Source of the DNA: a virus
Length of the DNA: 64,000 nucleotides
IMG/VR virus record: IMGVR_UViG_3300030085_004825
Span: 58,392-122,391 of that record
Strand: one strand, 5' to 3'
Part shown: piece after piece, positions 25,750-35,705 of the stretch
Layout of the letters: each line of letters opens with the position of its first letter
Numbering within the stretch: the first letter of the stretch is position 1
Translations under genes and position numbers: made by a program
The notes under the pieces: model-generated
Seen by the model: the letters and a program-made list of their open reading frames with translations, nothing else
Told to the model about the DNA's origin: nothing
Databases searched by the model: none

Positions 25750-26774
25750 AAAAAGATCTTTTAAATCTTTTAGATAATATACAAGAAACAGAAAAAGAAT
25801 TACCTCAATTTGAACGTTATATATTAATTGATGGACTTAATTTATTTTTTAGAAGTTTTAGTGCTATAAATGCTGTTAACCCTAAAGGAGCTCATGTAGG
25901 TGGTTTAGGAGGGTTTTTCCGCTCATTAGGGTTTTTAATTCGTCAAATTCAACCAACTAAAGTATTTGTTATATTTGATGGAAAAGGTTCTTCTAATAAT
26001 AGAAAAAATTTAATACCTGAATATAAAGCGAATCGAAATACTTCTCGAATTACTAATTGGGAAGTATTTGAAAGTTTAGAAGAAGAAGATGATTCTAAAA
26101 TTGATCAAATTGTTAGAATTATTCAATATCTAAAAACACTACCTGTAAAAACTATATCAATTGATAAAGTAGAAGCTGATGATATAATTGCATACCTAAG
26201 CAAAACCCTACCAAATAACCCTAATGATAGAACTTTTATAGTATCAAGTGATAAAGACTATCTTCAATTAGTATCAGAACAAGTTATTGTTTATAGACCT
26301 ATAGAAAAAGAATTTTATACTGAACAAACAGTAAAAGATAAATTTAATGTTACCCCTAACAATTTTCTCTTATATAAACTACTAATGGGTGATAACTCAG
26401 ATGGAATCCCAGGTATTAAAGGTTTAGGCCTTAAAAAATTATATAAACTATTTCCTGAATTAACAGGAAAAAATATGGAGCTAGATGATTTATTAGATTT
26501 ATGTGAAAATAAATTAAAAGATCATGTAATATATGCTCGTGTTTTACATGATGTAGAATTATTAGAAAATAAACATAAAGTTATGGATTTATCAAACCCA
26601 ATGATAGATGATAAAGATAAAATGTTTATAGATAAATTTGTAAAAGATGAATCTCTTAATTATTTACCATCTCAATTTATTGAAATGTACAAACAAGATC
26701 AACTTGGAGGTATTATAAGAAATGTTGACATTTGGCTTAAAGATAATTTTGAAAATTTATTGGAAAACAAATAA
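25746..26774 (+). CDS. rnh: 5'-3' exonuclease / flap nuclease (T4 RNase H type)
   Basis: A 342-aa FEN-family nuclease removing RNA primers and flaps on the lagging strand. Metal-site motifs are in order: LIDGLNLFFRSF, FVIFDGKGSSNNRK, VEADDIIAYL, VSSDKDYLQLV, then LMGDNSDGIPGIKGLGLKK with its helix-hairpin-helix. T4 RNase H is slightly shorter (305 aa). It overlaps uvsX by 4 nt, indicating translational coupling. Confidence 0.88.
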   Translation: MKKDLLNLLDNIQETEKELPQFERYILIDGLNLFFRSFSAINAVNPKGAHVGGLGGFFRSLGFLIRQIQPTKVFVIFDGKGSSNNRKNLIPEYKANRNTSRITNWEVFESLEEEDDSKIDQIVRIIQYLKTLPVKTISIDKVEADDIIAYLSKTLPNNPNDRTFIVSSDKDYLQLVSEQVIVYRPIEKEFYTEQTVKDKFNVTPNNFLLYKLLMGDNSDGIPGIKGLGLKKLYKLFPELTGKNMELDDLLDLCENKLKDHVIYARVLHDVELLENKHKVMDLSNPMIDDKDKMFIDKFVKDESLNYLPSQFIEMYKQDQLGGIIRNVDIWLKDNFENLLENK

Positions 26775-26790
26775 ATTATTGTTATATTTA
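26759..26790 (+). promoter_or_regulatory. Bacteroidota-type promoter ATTG-N20-TATATTTA
   Basis: ATTG (26759-26762, one mismatch to TTTG, inside the exonuclease coding end) and TATATTTA (26783-26790) keep the exact 20-nt spacing. It lies 17 nt before the helicase ATG. Confidence 0.5.
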
Positions 26791-26807
26791 AATAAAAGTT
26801 ATAAAAA

Positions 26808-28166
26808 ATGACGTTAAAATCAATTGACGAATACGGCTCAATCTTTCAAATGAAGGTTATTTCTTCATTACTAACACATAAGAATTTTTTACAAAACATA
26901 AATGATGTTTTAGATAGTGAGTATTTTACTAACCCTGCACATAAATGGGTTATAAATGAAATATTAGATTACTACGAAAAATATCATACTACTATTTCAA
27001 TGGATATTTTAAAAGTTGAAATGAAAAAAGTAGAAAATGAAGTACTTCAAGTTTCAATTAGAGAACAACTTCGTGAAGCATATAAAGCAGATATAGATGA
27101 TTTAACTTATGTTCAAGAAGAATTTTCTGCATTTTGTAAAAATCAACAACTTAAAAAAGCATTATTAAATAGTGTAGATTTACTTAAAGCAGGTGATTAT
27201 GATTCTATAAAATATATGATTGAAGCTGCTATGAAAGCAGGCCAAGATAAGAATATAGGACATGAATATAGAAAAGATGTAGAATCTAGATATAGGGAAG
27301 ATCATAGAACAACTGTACCAACACCTTGGGAACCTATAAACCAATTAATACAAGGTGGTTTAGGTAATGGTGATTTAGGGTTAATATTTGGAAATCCTGG
27401 TGGAGGTAAATCTTGGACACTAGTTGCTTTAGGTGGGTTTGCTGTAAAAATGGGTTATAATGTAATCCATTATACTTTAGAACTAAGTGAATCATACACA
27501 GGTAGACGATATGATGCTTTTTTTACTAATGTTCCTGTAGATAATTTAGAAAAACATAAAACCAAAGTAGAAGAAATAATACCTGAACTTCCAGGTGAAT
27601 TAATAATCAAAGAATATCCTATGGGTAAAACTACTATGTCTACAATAGAAGCCCATATTAAAAAGGTTACAGATTTAGGAATAAAACCTGATTTAATTAT
27701 TATTGATTATATTGATCTTCTTTCAACAAAAAAGAAAACTGTTGACCGTAAGGGAGAAATAGATGATATTTATACTAGTACTAAAGGATTAGCAAGACAA
27801 CTTAACATACCAATATGGTCAGTTTCTCAAGTAAATCGTGCAGGCGCTAAAGATAATGTTATAGAAGGAGATAAAGCAGCTGGTAGTTACGATAAAATGA
27901 TGATCACAGATTTGTCTATATCCTTATCAAGAAAAAAAGAAGATAAAGTAAACGGAACAGGAAGATTTCACATTATGAAAAATCGATATGGGATGGATGG
28001 CCTTACTTACCAAGTTAATGTTGATACAACTATTGGTAAAATAGAAATTGGTGATGTATATGATGATGAAGCTGATACTGTTACCCCTAGTTCTCCAAAC
28101 AATGAAAATTTTGACAATTTAGATCGTAAAATGTTAAAAAAGAAGTTTTTTGAATTAAATTCATAA
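26808..28166 (+). CDS. 41: Replicative DNA helicase, gp41-like (DnaB family)
   Basis: A 452-aa hexameric helicase. The N-terminal ~150 residues are helical as in DnaB (SLLTHKNFLQNINDVLDSEYF). The RecA-like motor has Walker A GNPGGGKS (195-202), Walker B LIIIDYIDLLS and the sensor-type VSQVNRAGA. It unwinds DNA at the fork together with gp43 and gp45. No primase gp61 gene is seen in this window. RNR genes follow 18 nt downstream. Confidence 0.9.
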   Translation: MTLKSIDEYGSIFQMKVISSLLTHKNFLQNINDVLDSEYFTNPAHKWVINEILDYYEKYHTTISMDILKVEMKKVENEVLQVSIREQLREAYKADIDDLTYVQEEFSAFCKNQQLKKALLNSVDLLKAGDYDSIKYMIEAAMKAGQDKNIGHEYRKDVESRYREDHRTTVPTPWEPINQLIQGGLGNGDLGLIFGNPGGGKSWTLVALGGFAVKMGYNVIHYTLELSESYTGRRYDAFFTNVPVDNLEKHKTKVEEIIPELPGELIIKEYPMGKTTMSTIEAHIKKVTDLGIKPDLIIIDYIDLLSTKKKTVDRKGEIDDIYTSTKGLARQLNIPIWSVSQVNRAGAKDNVIEGDKAAGSYDKMMITDLSISLSRKKEDKVNGTGRFHIMKNRYGMDGLTYQVNVDTTIGKIEIGDVYDDEADTVTPSSPNNENFDNLDRKMLKKKFFELNS

Positions 28167-28184
28167 CCCTAAATTTTTATTAAA

Positions 28185-29174
28185 ATGCCAAAAAAAACAA
28201 ACCTATTAGAAGAAAGAATAGTCTATAAACCTTTTGAATATCCTCAAGCTTTTGACTATTGGATGAAACAACAACAAGCACATTGGTTACACACAGAAGT
28301 CCCAATGATGTCAGATATTAATGATTGGAAACAAAACCTAAACGAAACAGAAAAAAATATAATAGGTTCTATTTTAAAAGGATTTGCACAAACAGAAACT
28401 GTTGTAAATGATTATTGGACAGGGTTAGTAACAAAATGGTTTAGGAAACCCGAAGTTATAGCAATGGCTACTACTTTTGGGGCTATGGAAACAATACATG
28501 CAGAAGCTTATTCATTATTAAATGAAGAATTAGGTTTAGATGATTTTAGTGAGTTTTTAGAAGATGAAACTACAATGGCTAAAATAGAAACATTAATGAA
28601 TGTTAGAGATAGTTTTGATGGTGAAGTAGATTGGCATGAAAGAGCCAAATCATTAGCTATATTTTCAGCATTTACAGAAGGTGTAAATTTATTTTCTTCA
28701 TTTGCTGTTTTACTTTCATTTAAAATGAGAAATAAATTAAAAGGAGTAGGGCAAATTGTAGAATGGAGTATTAGAGATGAATCAATGCACTCAGAAGCTG
28801 GATGTTGGTTATTTAGAACATTATTAGAAGAAAACCCACATTTAAAAACACCTGAATTAGAAGCATCTATTAATGAAGCAGCTTTACTTTCTCTTCAACT
28901 TGAATTAGATTTTATAGAGAAAGTTTATGAATTAGGTGATCTTGAAGGGTGTTCAAAATATGACCTACAAAACTTTATTAAAAATAGAGTAAATACAAAA
29001 TTAGCAGATTTAGGATATAACCCTATCATTTTAGATGTTGATATGACAGCAGTTAAAAATATGAAATGGTTTGATTCATTAAGTGCTGGAAAACAACACA
29101 CAGACTTTTTTGCAAATAGAGTAACAAATTATAGTAAAGGACATTTAGAGTGGGATTCCACTTCAATATTTTAA
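28185..29174 (+). CDS. nrdB: Ribonucleotide reductase class I, beta subunit
   Basis: A 329-aa di-metal protein supplying the radical for reducing ribonucleotides. Ligand motifs are visible: GFAQTETVVNDYW, METIHAEAY (Glu102, His105 and the radical-type Tyr109), FTEGVNLFSSF and RDESMHSEAG. The order nrdB then nrdA is the reverse of many hosts. It provides dNTPs for phage replication. A start at 28185 fits the 18-nt gap after gp41. Confidence 0.9.
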   Translation: MPKKTNLLEERIVYKPFEYPQAFDYWMKQQQAHWLHTEVPMMSDINDWKQNLNETEKNIIGSILKGFAQTETVVNDYWTGLVTKWFRKPEVIAMATTFGAMETIHAEAYSLLNEELGLDDFSEFLEDETTMAKIETLMNVRDSFDGEVDWHERAKSLAIFSAFTEGVNLFSSFAVLLSFKMRNKLKGVGQIVEWSIRDESMHSEAGCWLFRTLLEENPHLKTPELEASINEAALLSLQLELDFIEKVYELGDLEGCSKYDLQNFIKNRVNTKLADLGYNPIILDVDMTAVKNMKWFDSLSAGKQHTDFFANRVTNYSKGHLEWDSTSIF

Positions 29175-29179
29175 AAGTT

Positions 29180-30889
29180 ATGGATAACAATTTAATTGCA
29201 GATTACACACAATGGGAAAGAGGTAAAGATTACCCTGAGTTTTTAGATGAAGTAGCTTTATCAACAATTTCAAAAGGATATCTCCTTCCAGGTGAAACAC
29301 CTAAAAAAGCATATAGAAGAGTAGCTAATGCAGTAGCAGATAGATTAAATAGACCTGATTTAGCAAATAAATTTTTTAAGTATATTTGGAATGGGTGGAT
29401 TGGTTTAGCTTCACCTGTACTATCTAATACAGGAACTGATAGAGGTTTACCTATTTCATGTTTTGGAATTGATACACCTGACTCAATTAGAGGTATTGGT
29501 TTAACAAATGCTGAATTAATGAGATTAACTTCTTATGGTGGTGGAGTTGGTATTTCTTTATCTAAAATTAGAGGAAGAGGAGAACCTATTAGGGGAAATG
29601 GTAAAAGTGAAGGTGTAGTGCCTTGGGCTAAAATTTATGATTCAACTATTATAGCAACCAATCAAGGATCTGTAAGAAGAGGAGCAGCATCTGTTAATCT
29701 AAACATCAACCACCCAGACATAAAAGAATTTTTGCAAATTCGTAGACCTAAAGGTGACCCAAATAGACAATGTTTAAATTTACATCAATGTATAATTGTC
29801 GATGATGCTTTTATGAGACGATTAAATGATCGAGATCAAGAAGCAATGGATTTATGGTTAGAAATTTTAAAATCACGAGTTGAAACAGGTGAACCATATA
29901 TTATGTTTGAAGATAATGTTAATAAAGATAACCCTATGGCATATTTAATGAATAACCTAAATGTGTCTATGACTAATATTTGCTCTGAAATAACACTACA
30001 TACAGATGAAGAACATTCATTTATATGTTGTTTATCTTCATTAAATTTAGCAAAGTATGATGAATGGAAAGACACAGATGTAGTTGAAACTGCTATTTAT
30101 TTCTTAGATGGTGTAATGCAAGAATTTATAGATAAAACTAGTGGTCAAGAATCTATGAAACGTACTCATAGGCATGCTTCAAAAGGTAGAGCATTAGGAT
30201 TAGGAGTAATGGGTTGGCATACATTTTTACAAAAGAAAAATTTACCATTTAACTCTATTGCTTCCACAGCTTGGACACATACCATTTTTAGTAATATAAA
30301 ACTTAAAGCAGAAGCAGCAAGTAGACAATTAGCCCAAGAATATGGTGAACCTTTATGGTGTAGAGGAACAGGTATGAGAAACACTCATTTACTTGCAATT
30401 GCCCCTACCGTTTCAAATTCTAGAATTAGTAATTGTTCAGCTGGTATTGAACCTTACCCTGCTAATATGTACACATTTAACGGAGCTAAAGGTACATTTA
30501 TTGTTAAAAACCCAGATCTACAGAATATTCTAAAAGAAAAAGGATATGATACAGATAAAGTATGGGACCAAATTTTAGCTGATGATGGATCTGTTCAAAA
30601 TTTACCAAGTGAGGTATTAAGTGAAGATGATAAAGAAGTATTTTTAACTTTTGCAGAAATTAATCAATTAGGTTTAGTTCAACAAGCCGCTATTAGACAA
30701 AAATATATAGACCAAACTCAATCTCTTAATTTATGTTTTTCACCTACTGATTCACCAAGGTGGATAAACCAAGTTCATATAGAAGCATGGAAACTAGGAG
30801 TAAAAACTCTTTATTACTTAAGAACAGACTCAGTAATTAAAGGAGATCTAGGTTCCCGTACAGTAGATTGTATAAGTTGTGATGGGTGA
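29180..30889 (+). CDS. nrdA: Ribonucleotide reductase class I, alpha subunit
   Basis: A 569-aa catalytic subunit. The ATG at 29180, preceded by AAAAGTT, is preferred over an in-frame start at 29150 inside nrdB. Active-site pattern N-I-C-S-E (Asn266, Cys268, Glu270) carries the thiyl radical. Partner cysteines are in PISCFGID and the ICCLSSLNL segment, TLYYLRT gives the tyrosine pair of the radical path, and the C-terminal CISCDG is the reducible CxxC tail. It is short and appears to lack an N-terminal ATP cone, so dATP inhibition may be lost. Confidence 0.9.
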   Translation: MDNNLIADYTQWERGKDYPEFLDEVALSTISKGYLLPGETPKKAYRRVANAVADRLNRPDLANKFFKYIWNGWIGLASPVLSNTGTDRGLPISCFGIDTPDSIRGIGLTNAELMRLTSYGGGVGISLSKIRGRGEPIRGNGKSEGVVPWAKIYDSTIIATNQGSVRRGAASVNLNINHPDIKEFLQIRRPKGDPNRQCLNLHQCIIVDDAFMRRLNDRDQEAMDLWLEILKSRVETGEPYIMFEDNVNKDNPMAYLMNNLNVSMTNICSEITLHTDEEHSFICCLSSLNLAKYDEWKDTDVVETAIYFLDGVMQEFIDKTSGQESMKRTHRHASKGRALGLGVMGWHTFLQKKNLPFNSIASTAWTHTIFSNIKLKAEAASRQLAQEYGEPLWCRGTGMRNTHLLAIAPTVSNSRISNCSAGIEPYPANMYTFNGAKGTFIVKNPDLQNILKEKGYDTDKVWDQILADDGSVQNLPSEVLSEDDKEVFLTFAEINQLGLVQQAAIRQKYIDQTQSLNLCFSPTDSPRWINQVHIEAWKLGVKTLYYLRTDSVIKGDLGSRTVDCISCDG

Positions 30890-30915
30890 TATATGTATAA
30901 TTAAAAATAATAAGT

Positions 30916-31200
30916 ATGGAAAATGTAAAAATTGCTTTATTAATAGTTTTATCATATATTAAAAAAGCTTTTAAATGGGTTGGAAGAAAAATTAAAAGTT
31001 TCTTTGTATGGGTATTTAGTAAAACAACTATTGACGAAAAAGTTATAGAAGTTGCAGAAGAAATATCTGATCGAGCAAAAGTTGTAAAAGAAGAATTAAA
31101 AGATGTAAAAAAGGCTCTTGGTAATGTTGTAGACCAAACAAAAGATGTAGCAGGAGCAGTAAAAGGTAAAAAAAGAAGAGGCAGACCTAAAAAATCCTAA
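30916..31200 (+). CDS. Small basic protein with AT-hook-like tail
   Basis: A 94-aa protein. The N-terminus (VKIALLIVLSYIKKAFKWVG) is hydrophobic to amphipathic and might contact a membrane. The middle (about 35-80) is charged helix with alternating K and E. The C-terminus KKRRGRPKKS resembles an AT-hook or basic DNA-binding tail. It follows nrdA by 26 nt and is closed by the terminator at 31222. DNA compaction and membrane tethering are both speculative. Confidence 0.5.
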   Translation: MENVKIALLIVLSYIKKAFKWVGRKIKSFFVWVFSKTTIDEKVIEVAEEISDRAKVVKEELKDVKKALGNVVDQTKDVAGAVKGKKRRGRPKKS

Positions 31201-31221
31201 TAAACTTAAATATTTTTATTC

Positions 31222-31249
31222 AAAAGGTGTACATTTGTATACCTTTTTT
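31222..31249 (+). terminator. Rho-independent terminator
   Basis: The stem AAAAGGTGTAC (31222-31232) pairs with GTATACCTTTT (31237-31247) across an ATTT loop, with one G-U pair, and runs into T. It separates the replication/RNR block from the envelope cassette. Confidence 0.75.
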
Positions 31250-31260
31250 ATATTTATACT
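31250..31260 (+). promoter_or_regulatory. Weak late-type motif ATATTTATACT
   Basis: It matches the late motif core but not the downstream AAAA. It sits just after the terminator and 30 nt before the first gene of the envelope cassette, so it is the best candidate promoter for that cassette. Confidence 0.35.
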
Positions 31261-31290
31261 CAACACACGTTTTATTTTAAATAGTTTTTT

Positions 31291-31560
31291 ATGAAAATTT
31301 ACAAATATATAAAAAGTAGAATTATGGCTTTTAAAGACATGTTTAAAGACAATAATGATGTAAATGAAAAAAACGTAATAGGATTTTTATCATTTGCAGT
31401 AATGGTATTATTTGCTCTTGCTGATTTAATAACAGGATATTTAGGTAAAGATTTAGTAGTTCAAGAATTTATTTATAATTCTTTTCTAGTAATTACTTTA
31501 GGATGTTTTGGGATAGCAGGAATTGAAAAAATATTTTCTAAAAAAGATAACGAAGAATAA
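31291..31560 (+). CDS. Two-helix membrane protein, holin-like candidate
   Basis: An 89-aa protein with two predicted membrane helices, about 32-50 (VIGFLSFAVMVLFALADLI) and about 62-82 (FIYNSFLVITLGCFGIAGI), and charged ends, the size and layout of a class II holin. An internal ATG at 31324 (MAFKDMF) is an alternative start. It opens the cassette that ends with an amidase, which supports a lysis role. No sequence motif proves holin function. Confidence 0.55.
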   Translation: MKIYKYIKSRIMAFKDMFKDNNDVNEKNVIGFLSFAVMVLFALADLITGYLGKDLVVQEFIYNSFLVITLGCFGIAGIEKIFSKKDNEE

Positions 31561-31562
31561 AT

Positions 31563-34361
31563 ATGAAAAAGTTTTTATTATTATTATTGTGTTTAACTAC
31601 ATTTTTTAGTTTTTCACAAGAAGTAGCACCAGTTACTTTTAGATTAGATTTAAATGAGGTTATAGATAATGTACCTAATTACGGAGAAGCTCAAGTATTT
31701 ATACAAACTAATGTTGCTAATTGGGTTGATATACCAATGGAAGATATAGGTGGAAATGGCATATATAGAAAAAATATTAATATAACCCACCCAGAAGATG
31801 AAAATATAGATGTATTTTATAGATTTAAAGTAACATCTTTTGGAACTAATGGTTTACCCTATACTTTATGGGAAGGAGGAGTAAATTCAGACCCAACCTG
31901 TCTTTTTGATCCTAGTACTCAAGGTTTAGCCGGGGGAGATATAAGGAAAGTAGTAGTACCACAAGAACTAATTGATAATGGTACCTATGTTAACCCAACT
32001 GGAGAATTTAAATTAACGCATTGTTTTAATGTATGTGGTAATGCATCATGCCCACCAGAACCTTGTATAAATGGTTTAACTTCAACTAATGCTTATCAAC
32101 AATGCATTAATGGAGGATCCCAAGCTCTTATAGTTTTTGAATGGCAAACTGAATGTGAAATACAATCTGTTGAATATACTAATGCTGAAGGAGTAGGCCC
32201 ATTTACATACCCAGTTAACCCTGATGCTTTAAATTTTGGAGTATATGCAGGAACACCGAATATGCCACCAAATTGGTCTGTAGAACACCAATTAACAGTT
32301 AATTTTGCTGATGGAACCCAATCTGCTCCTATTTTTTATACCCCACAACCATGCATCCCAGGTTGTACTGATCCTAATTCAGTATCATATAATCCATGGG
32401 CTAATCAAGATGATGGTACATGTTTAAATGCCGGTGGGGGAGAAAATTGTGACCCAGGAGATTATGAAATAACAATATCGGTAACTTTAGATAATTGGCC
32501 AGGAGAAACATCATGGACATTAGTGTCGTTGTCTGATGGAGGAATTCCTATACAAATGCCACAAGGAGAATATGATTATTCAGATGTAGGTCAAACATAT
32601 GATTATACAGTTTGTATTGATGGTCAAGGAGTTGAACTCATTATAAATGATTCATATGGTGATGGATTAGTAGGTGGTAATACTCCTGGAAATGTTGTTA
32701 TAACAGACTGTGATGGTAATATTTTATGGACTTTAACTGATGTTGCACCAAATCTTGATTTTGACTATGTAGCATATTCAGGACCTGTATTTGGAAATGC
32801 GTGCAGTGGAATAACACCTGTTCTAGGATGCACAAACCCAGCATATCAAGAGTATGACCCTACAGCAACAATAGATGATGGTAGTTGTGCAAATTTACAT
32901 GTATATGGATGTATAGATACTACGGCTTATAATTACAATCCTAATGCTACTATGCAAGAAATAATTCCTACTTGCGATTATGAGTTGTGGATTGGAGATG
33001 CCGCTGCTGATGGTTGGGGTAATTCATACATTGGTATAACCCAAGGAACAAACCAATGGACATTTACAATGGGGCCAGGTTCTTACAGTCAAACATTCCC
33101 TTTAACATTAGACACAGATAAACCTGTCGAAGTTTATTATTTTGAAATAGCGGCTCCACAACAACAAGCACAAGAAGTTGAATTTCAAACATGGCAAAAT
33201 TCATTTAAACTAACTAACGCAGATGGAGTAGTATTAATGCATGAAGGTTCTAATCCTTTTGCAAATAATGGACTAGGAGCTCTACAGCCATTTGAAGGTC
33301 CATTTTATGAAAAATATCAAGCAATACCTTTTTGTGGTGATTTATGTGTTCCTGTCATACTTGGATGTACTGATTCAACATCACTAAATTACAACCCAAA
33401 CGCAAACACAGATGATGGTTCTTGTATTCCAATTATATATGGTTGTACTAATGAATTAGCATTTAATTACAACCCTGATGCTACAGTAGATGATGGTAGT
33501 TGTATACCAACTATTTATGGATGCACCGACCCATCTTCTTGGAATTACAACCCAGATGCAAATGTTGATGATGGTTCATGTATATATTTTGGTTGTACTG
33601 ACTCTACAGCTTTAAATTATAATCCTGCTGCAAATGTAGATAATGGAACTTGTATATACCCAATATATGGCTGCACAGATCCTGAAGCATTTAATTACAA
33701 CCCTGAAGCAAATGTTGATGATGGTTCATGTATACCTGTAATTTATGGTTGTATGGATCCTACAATGTTTAATTTTAACCCTATAGCAAACACTGATAAT
33801 GGTTCATGTATACCTGTAATATTTGGTTGTACTGACTCTACAGCTTTAAATTATGACCCAATGGCTAATACAGATAATGGAACTTGTATATTACCACTTA
33901 CAGGGTGTACAGACCCAAATGCTTATAATTACGACCCAACAGCAAATGTACCAGATTCAACAGCATGTTTATATGATGCAGGTTGTATTGGGGGGCCTGG
34001 TGAACCTTATTGGTTAAATAATCCATGTTTTGCTTGGGTAATAGATGTTGATATTTATTGTTGTGAAGTAGAATGGGATGCTTCATGTCAATCAATGTAT
34101 AATTACTGTGTTGATGGTTGGCCTGTAGGAATAGATGAAATGGATATAAATGGAATTATAGTTTACCCAAACCCAACAGATAATATTTTAAACATTGAAA
34201 CTCATTTATCATTTAAATATGAATTAAGAGATGCAATGGGTAAATTAGTATTAACAGGAGAAGATAAACGTTTAGAATTAGGAAAATATGATGATGGAGT
34301 TTATTTTTTAACTATAATTCATAACGAGAAAAAATTTAATAAAAGAATCATAAAACAATGA
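31563..34361 (+). CDS. Large secreted protein with Cys-rich GCTD repeats and T9SS type A sorting domain
   Basis: A 932-aa protein. Residues 1-18 are a signal peptide ending FSFSQ. Near residues 260-800 are about eleven repeats of the form GCTDPxAxNYNPxANxDDGSC, whose Asp/Asn spacing suggests calcium-binding disulfide-stapled units. Two beta-rich modules (about 295-410 and 475-590) interrupt them. The last ~75 residues match the T9SS type A domain (Por_Secre_tail): IIVYPNPTDNILNIE, then LRDAMGKLVLTGE, and GVYFLTIIHNEKKFNKRIIKQ. It should be exported through the host T9SS and anchored or released at the surface. It starts 2 nt after the membrane protein and overlaps the barrel gene by 4 nt. Such a protein is unusual in a phage. 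Confidence 0.85.
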   Translation: MKKFLLLLLCLTTFFSFSQEVAPVTFRLDLNEVIDNVPNYGEAQVFIQTNVANWVDIPMEDIGGNGIYRKNINITHPEDENIDVFYRFKVTSFGTNGLPYTLWEGGVNSDPTCLFDPSTQGLAGGDIRKVVVPQELIDNGTYVNPTGEFKLTHCFNVCGNASCPPEPCINGLTSTNAYQQCINGGSQALIVFEWQTECEIQSVEYTNAEGVGPFTYPVNPDALNFGVYAGTPNMPPNWSVEHQLTVNFADGTQSAPIFYTPQPCIPGCTDPNSVSYNPWANQDDGTCLNAGGGENCDPGDYEITISVTLDNWPGETSWTLVSLSDGGIPIQMPQGEYDYSDVGQTYDYTVCIDGQGVELIINDSYGDGLVGGNTPGNVVITDCDGNILWTLTDVAPNLDFDYVAYSGPVFGNACSGITPVLGCTNPAYQEYDPTATIDDGSCANLHVYGCIDTTAYNYNPNATMQEIIPTCDYELWIGDAAADGWGNSYIGITQGTNQWTFTMGPGSYSQTFPLTLDTDKPVEVYYFEIAAPQQQAQEVEFQTWQNSFKLTNADGVVLMHEGSNPFANNGLGALQPFEGPFYEKYQAIPFCGDLCVPVILGCTDSTSLNYNPNANTDDGSCIPIIYGCTNELAFNYNPDATVDDGSCIPTIYGCTDPSSWNYNPDANVDDGSCIYFGCTDSTALNYNPAANVDNGTCIYPIYGCTDPEAFNYNPEANVDDGSCIPVIYGCMDPTMFNFNPIANTDNGSCIPVIFGCTDSTALNYDPMANTDNGTCILPLTGCTDPNAYNYDPTANVPDSTACLYDAGCIGGPGEPYWLNNPCFAWVIDVDIYCCEVEWDASCQSMYNYCVDGWPVGIDEMDINGIIVYPNPTDNILNIETHLSFKYELRDAMGKLVLTGEDKRLELGKYDDGVYFLTIIHNEKKFNKRIIKQ

Positions 34362-35419
34362 AAAAACTTTTAATTTTATTTCTATTATTACCTGTAATTA
34401 CATTTAGTCAAACAGAATCTAAATTTAAAAAAACAGTTAAAAAGATTTTTAAGTATTCTACTTTTTATGGTGCTGTTACTGGTGGTAATTCTATATCTGA
34501 TGTTAATGTTTATTCTGTAACAAATGGTTTAGAAACTTCAATTGTTAAAACCCCTTTTGATTATTCAATTGCATTAGGAGTTAGAAAAATAGCTAGATTT
34601 GGTTATGAAAATAGAGCTAATGTATTTTTTGATGGAACAGAAAAAACATATGGTGATGCTGCTACAATTGGTAAGATAAATGGATTTGAATATTTATTTG
34701 AAGCAGATTGGACAAGACAACAAGGTACATCATTTTTAAATCAAGACTATTTTTTAAGATATGTAGCAAAAAATTGGATTGCTAAAGCAGAATATTTAGA
34801 AGATGGATTTGCTGACATTAGATACTTTGAATCCTCAGAAAGATATAGACAAAAAATAGGAAATAAACTATCTTTTAATATAGGTGCAGTACAGCGTATA
34901 GCAGAACCTTATGGTTATAATCCATTAGATCAATGGTTATTATCAAATGGTAGTTTGCATTACACTGACTTAGCACTACAAGAAGGGTATTCTATTGAAT
35001 TTGATGGTAATGGAGGTGTAAATTATTTTAACCCTAATGGAGAATTAGTAGCAGAAAACACCCAAGTATGGGAAGCAGTAACTATACCAGAAGTATTAGC
35101 TGAATACACAGAAAGAGAAAGAAAAGCATTAAAATATCAATGGAATCATTCATTAGTAATAGGTTTTGATTTTTATCACTATACTAAAGATTTTTGGGTG
35201 CATTCATGGGGTAATGTAATGCCTTTACATTTAGAAACTAAAAGTGATTACTCATACCATAAATTTAATGGTGGGCAATGGATAGATTACTCAGGTGGTT
35301 TAATATTTGGATATAAAATTACTAAAAATTTAGGAGTATTTTTAGAAGGTAAATATAACAAATATTGGAATAGAAAATGGCACGATTTTAGTGTTGGAGT
35401 AAATTATATAATTTTATAA
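34358..35419 (+). CDS. Outer-membrane beta-barrel protein
   Basis: A 353-aa protein with a signal peptide (KKLLILFLLLPVITFSQ) and a series of amphipathic strands rich in Tyr, Phe and Trp. It ends in strands FGYKITKNLGVFLEG and WHDFSVGVNYIIL, a typical barrel C-terminus. The first gene overlap (ATGA) couples it to the T9SS protein. It may alter the host outer membrane during infection, for example by masking receptors or aiding lysis or export. That role is inference. Confidence 0.65.
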   Translation: MKKLLILFLLLPVITFSQTESKFKKTVKKIFKYSTFYGAVTGGNSISDVNVYSVTNGLETSIVKTPFDYSIALGVRKIARFGYENRANVFFDGTEKTYGDAATIGKINGFEYLFEADWTRQQGTSFLNQDYFLRYVAKNWIAKAEYLEDGFADIRYFESSERYRQKIGNKLSFNIGAVQRIAEPYGYNPLDQWLLSNGSLHYTDLALQEGYSIEFDGNGGVNYFNPNGELVAENTQVWEAVTIPEVLAEYTERERKALKYQWNHSLVIGFDFYHYTKDFWVHSWGNVMPLHLETKSDYSYHKFNGGQWIDYSGGLIFGYKITKNLGVFLEGKYNKYWNRKWHDFSVGVNYIIL

Positions 35420-35420
35420 A

Positions 35421-35705
35421 ATGGCAAAAGAATTAAACGAAGACACAGGTTTTAAAGTAAGTATAAAAACTTTAATAGGTATTGCATTTGCAATAGCAAC
35501 AGTAGTAGCAATGTGGTATGCGTTACAAGCTGATATACAAGAAGCAAAAGAATTACCCAAACCCCCTGAACCAGAAGTAACTAGAATGGAATTTGACATG
35601 AAAGATCAAATAGTTAGACAAACTATTATGACAACTCAAGAAGATGTCAAAGAACTTAAAGAAGATATGGATCGCATAGAAGAAAAAATTGATAACCTAA
35701 AGTAA
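35421..35705 (+). CDS. Single-pass membrane protein with coiled coil
   Basis: A 94-aa protein. One membrane helix spans about 13-35 (KTLIGIAFAIATVVAMWYAL). It is followed by a Pro-rich linker (LPKPPEPEV) and a charged coiled coil to the end. The layout resembles an inner-membrane spanin subunit, and the neighbours (holin-like, barrel, amidase) favour a lysis role. I see no separate outer-membrane spanin lipoprotein with certainty. Confidence 0.5.
   Translation: MAKELNEDTGFKVSIKTLIGIAFAIATVVAMWYALQADIQEAKELPKPPEPEVTRMEFDMKDQIVRQTIMTTQEDVKELKEDMDRIEEKIDNLK

Noticed and set aside
30876-30903. Promoter of the TTTG-N20 class before the small basic gene at 30916
   Set aside because: A TATAATTA box is present, but no TTTG-like element lies 20 nt upstream; the nearest GTTG is at 16 nt.
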